A stretch of DNA of 40,874 bases, from IMG/VR virus record IMGVR_UViG_3300008218_003004, positions 1 through 40,874 of that record; one strand, written 5' to 3'. Positions 38,653 to 40,874 of this stretch are shown in pieces. The notes under the pieces were generated by a model. That model searched no databases and was not told the origin of the DNA. It saw nothing but the letters and a program-made list of their open reading frames with translations. The position numbers were made by a program, and so were the translations under genes. The stretch comes from a virus. Within the stretch, counting starts at the first letter, position 1. Each line of letters opens with the position of its first letter.

Positions 38653-39044
38653 TGAGCGGCCTTAAATGCTACCTCGGCGGAACTCGTGACCCAGGTGCAG
38701 AATTCGACTTCGCCGCAGCCTGCTTTGCCAAAGACCAAAAACAAGCACGGCGACTGCTTTGGGCGCACGGCGATCTGCGCGAACACTGCGAGCATGAGTA
38801 TTTCATGCTGAGAGTGATCAGAAAACCAGAATATGACGAGCATTGCTCAGAAGCGACTGATGGCTATCTGGTCAGTGATGACGCCACGTTAAGACAAATG
38901 GGCTGGGCTTGCGAAGGGGACAGATCGTGCGCCACTTGTGGCCTTCACGAGTTTGACGGGAAGTGGCCAGTTTGCCCGGACTGCTATCAGTGCTGCGAAT
39001 GCGGCTGTGACTGTGACTGTGACCCCACCAGCGAGGAAGAGTGA
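38652..39044 (+). CDS. Hypothetical protein with Cys-rich zinc-ribbon tail
   Basis: A 130-residue protein from ATG 38652 (one-base overlap with the preceding stop). The C-terminus is Cys-rich: DRSCATCGLHEFDG then PVCPDCYQCCECGCDCDCDP, with several C-x2-C pairs typical of zinc ribbons. The N-terminal half (FAAACFAKDQKQARRLLWAH) resembles phage proteins of unknown role that also carry a trailing ribbon. Stop and next start overlap. Confidence 0.65.
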   Translation: MSGLKCYLGGTRDPGAEFDFAAACFAKDQKQARRLLWAHGDLREHCEHEYFMLRVIRKPEYDEHCSEATDGYLVSDDATLRQMGWACEGDRSCATCGLHEFDGKWPVCPDCYQCCECGCDCDCDPTSEEE

Positions 39045-39613
39045 TGGATAAGCTGAAGCCGTGCCCGTGCTGCGGAAGCGAGCGGGTTGATACCCTGAAA
39101 GGAAACTGGATGGAGAGCGAAAAGCCATTCTGGAAGGTCTGGTGCAAGTCATGCCAATTGCGGACATGGTGCGAGCCAACCCGCAAAGGCGCTATCTCTG
39201 TCTGGAACACCCGCGCCACCGACACCGACCCCGCCCTCGCAGCGGCCGAGGCGGAACTGAAAGAGTGGCGCGACATGGGCGTCCGCGCGGTTACGGGCGG
39301 GCGAGGTTCTGGCCTTGAACTGCCTATGGCAAACGAGATTTGGCCGAACGAGTGGCGGCAAGATGTTGCTATGGTCGCCCACTTGATCCACAGCCATGAG
39401 ACGAGGATTGCGGAGCTGGAGTCATATAACTTCGGGCTAGCTACTGAGTCCCACCAGCAGCAAGAGCGCATCGTCGCCCTTGAGAAGGTGCTGGAGCGCA
39501 TCAAGGCGCGGTCCGACGCATATGTTGATGCTGATGCACCCATGAATCCTGATTCCAGCGTGCAAGTCATCTCGGACATTTGCGCCGCTGCCCTGCTCAA
39601 GGAGAAGGAGTGA
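39044..39613 (+). CDS. Lar-like zinc-ribbon protein with coiled-coil extension
   Basis: A 189-residue protein from ATG 39044. N-terminus MDKLKPCPCCGSERVDTLKG with WCKSCQLRTWCEPT and ISVWNTRAT matches the Lar/restriction-alleviation zinc ribbon (CPxCG ... C..C ... A...WN.R). Residues of about 60-185 are helical with heptads (ERIVALEKVLERIKARSDAY). Lar eases type I restriction in Rac; the same role is possible, not shown, since many phage proteins share the ribbon. Confidence 0.65.
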   Translation: MDKLKPCPCCGSERVDTLKGNWMESEKPFWKVWCKSCQLRTWCEPTRKGAISVWNTRATDTDPALAAAEAELKEWRDMGVRAVTGGRGSGLELPMANEIWPNEWRQDVAMVAHLIHSHETRIAELESYNFGLATESHQQQERIVALEKVLERIKARSDAYVDADAPMNPDSSVQVISDICAAALLKEKE

Positions 39614-39645
39614 TGATGCGCACAGAGCCTGCATTGAGGTGATCC

Positions 39646-39843
39646 ATGAAAGATAATCCGAATCTGGTGACCGAAGAAGAGCTGCTGGCCTGGACTCACT
39701 TCAAGACCCGGGCGCCGCTCGTTCGCTGGCTGGACCAGCAGGGCATCGAATACCACAGGGGCGCCGGCGGGCGGGTGTGCACCACCCTGCAGGCCCTGAA
39801 TGCCCGTGGCAGCGCCAACGATGACGGCTTGGAGTTTGCCTGA
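39646..39843 (+). CDS. DUF4224 protein beside integrase (possible excisionase)
   Basis: A 65-residue protein: LVTEEELLAWTHFKTRAPLV then RWLDQQGIEYHRGAGGRVCT, the DUF4224 pattern. This small winged-helix-like domain is regularly found directly upstream of tyrosine integrases. Its stop codon shares a base with the integrase start (TGATG). A directionality factor role is inferred from the location. Confidence 0.8.
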   Translation: MKDNPNLVTEEELLAWTHFKTRAPLVRWLDQQGIEYHRGAGGRVCTTLQALNARGSANDDGLEFA

Positions 39844-40874
39844 TGGGTCGTGGTCGCAGCACAAGGCGGGACAACAGCCTGCCAGAGTACGTTTACCGGG
39901 TCGCAAGCAAGAACCGGGTTATCTGGCGTGAGTACGCAGGCAAAGGCCAGTTCTCAGGCCAGATAACACTGGTTTCACCCAATGGCCGTCCCCTGCCCCA
40001 TGACGCGCCGCACAGGGACATTCTGGCTGCCTACCAGCGGCAGGTGGCCACCGGCGGCAAGCGCACCCTTGGAAACCTGCTCAGGGACTACATGTCGGCG
40101 CCCAGGGTGGCGCCTATCAAGCCGAAGACCCGGGCGGAATACCTGAAGTACGCGGATGCCATTGCCGCCAAGCCAATGCGCAACGGATCCCGCTTCGGGG
40201 ATGTGGCTCTGGAGAAGATTTCCGCCGGCGTGATCGCCAAGTACCGGGACAGCCTGGCAGACAAGCCCACCACGGCAAACAGGCATCTGCAGTTTCTCTC
40301 TGTGGCGTTCGGCTGGGCCATCGAGCAGGAACTGATGGCATCCAACCCGTGCCAGGGTGTGCGCCGGTACCGGCTGGAGGCCCGGACCCGCTATGTGGAG
40401 GACCGGGAATTTGACCTGGTGCAGGGGCTGGCGCCGGACTATGTGGCCGTGATGATGGAGTTGGCCTTTCTGATGCGGGCCCGGAAAGGGGAAATTCTGG
40501 CACTACGCCGGGAGCATGTGACCGACCGGGGCATTTTCCTTGAGCGCAGCAAGAACAGCGAATCAGAGGTGACCTTGTGGACGCCGCGGCTCCGGGACGC
40601 CTACAAGGCGGCCACGGCCATCAACCGGGGCGTTATCAGCCCGTGGCTGCTACACGGCAAGGATGGCGACGCTATCAAGCCGGAGGCCTTCTCCACTGCC
40701 TGGCAGCGGCTCATGGCCAAGGCACTGGCAAACGGCCTGAAAGAGCGGTTCACGTTCCACGATCTGAAGGCCAAGGGCCTGACGGATGATTCGGAGCATT
40801 GGGCGGGGCATAAATCGGAGAGGATGCGGCAGGTTTACCACCGACTGGCCCGGGAGAAGCAGGCAACCCGGTAG
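39843..40874 (+). CDS. int: Tyrosine site-specific recombinase (integrase)
   Basis: A 343-residue integrase. N-terminal arm-type region (SLPEYVYRVASKNRVIWREY), core-binding helices (PKTRAEYLKYADAIAAK; KYRDSLADKPTTANRHLQF), then the catalytic part: FLMRARKGEILALRREHV (catalytic Arg), FTFHDLKAKGLTDD (box II, His then Lys in place of the usual Arg), WAGHKSERMRQVYHRL (Gly-His and the nucleophile Tyr). The HDLKAKG form is common in this subfamily, so it is likely active. The window ends at its stop codon, so no attachment site is visible. Confidence 0.93.
   Translation: MGRGRSTRRDNSLPEYVYRVASKNRVIWREYAGKGQFSGQITLVSPNGRPLPHDAPHRDILAAYQRQVATGGKRTLGNLLRDYMSAPRVAPIKPKTRAEYLKYADAIAAKPMRNGSRFGDVALEKISAGVIAKYRDSLADKPTTANRHLQFLSVAFGWAIEQELMASNPCQGVRRYRLEARTRYVEDREFDLVQGLAPDYVAVMMELAFLMRARKGEILALRREHVTDRGIFLERSKNSESEVTLWTPRLRDAYKAATAINRGVISPWLLHGKDGDAIKPEAFSTAWQRLMAKALANGLKERFTFHDLKAKGLTDDSEHWAGHKSERMRQVYHRLAREKQATR

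Noticed and set aside
40740-40800. Integrase with Lys instead of the usual Arg in box II (HDLKAKG)
   Set aside because: This form is common in a large phage integrase subfamily and so is not evidence of inactivity.
1-40874. Direct repeats of attL/attR at the ends
   Set aside because: The window starts and ends at stop codons of phage genes; no flanking host sequence is available, so no att repeat could be identified.

Overview
The window is an almost complete temperate, lambda-like siphophage genome, read here as a prophage. It runs from the distal tail genes at base 1 to the stop codon of a tyrosine integrase at the last base. No chromosomal gene and no attachment-site pair is visible. The base composition (clearly above half G+C) and the marine-gammaproteobacterial look of the proteins suggest a host such as Marinobacter or a relative. 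That host guess is inference only; the lambdoid layout is seen directly.

Layout. Bases 1-24129, all minus strand except the Mnt-like gene and a predicted antisense RNA at 8997-9593, form the late region, transcribed from right to left: M15 endolysin, holin candidate, overlapping Rz/Rz1 spanins, a tiny membrane ORF, terminase small and large subunits, portal (DUF4055 type), Mu-F-like minor head protein, scaffold, major capsid protein, head-tail connectors, tail tube, tail chaperone pair joined by a -1 frameshift, tape measure, a tip-J-like tail protein and fibres. A 2.4 kb cassette (about 7.7-10.05 kb), bounded by terminators and promoter regions of its own, interrupts the tail genes. It holds a lipoprotein, divergent Mnt-like and Arc-like repressors of 83 and 53 residues, an unknown protein, a Rha-KilAC antirepressor and a candidate antisense RNA. 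This closely matches the logic of the P22 immI (mnt/arc/sar/ant) immunity region.

Bases 24145-24450 hold the late control region: an extended -10 promoter on the minus strand, two tandem intrinsic terminators, and a tRNA with anticodon CAT that looks like an initiator tRNA. Just upstream is a Q-type antiterminator gene, so late expression is probably governed by Q-dependent read-through. Bases 24450-31293 (minus) are the early right operon: cro, a tR1-like terminator, a CII-like gene, an O-like initiator carrying 12-bp iterons, a DnaB helicase, then a nin-like run of small overlapping genes including ninB, an HNH protein and a DUF559 nuclease, ending with Q.

The immunity centre is at 31294-32631. 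CI lies on the plus strand, followed by a secreted protein that is probably expressed in the lysogen (a moron). Operator arrays flank this unit on both sides and share an exact 19-bp sequence in opposite orientation. Bases 32664-40874 (plus) are the early left operon: small genes, RecT, a YqaJ/exonuclease fused to a long coiled-coil extension, SSB, several unknown genes, a Lar-like zinc-ribbon protein, a DUF4224 protein and integrase.

The most unusual points are the immI-like cassette with a possible sar RNA, the phage initiator-like tRNA, the two related secreted proteins placed in two different regulatory settings, and a CI repressor with no Ala-Gly cleavage site in its linker beside an antirepressor cassette.
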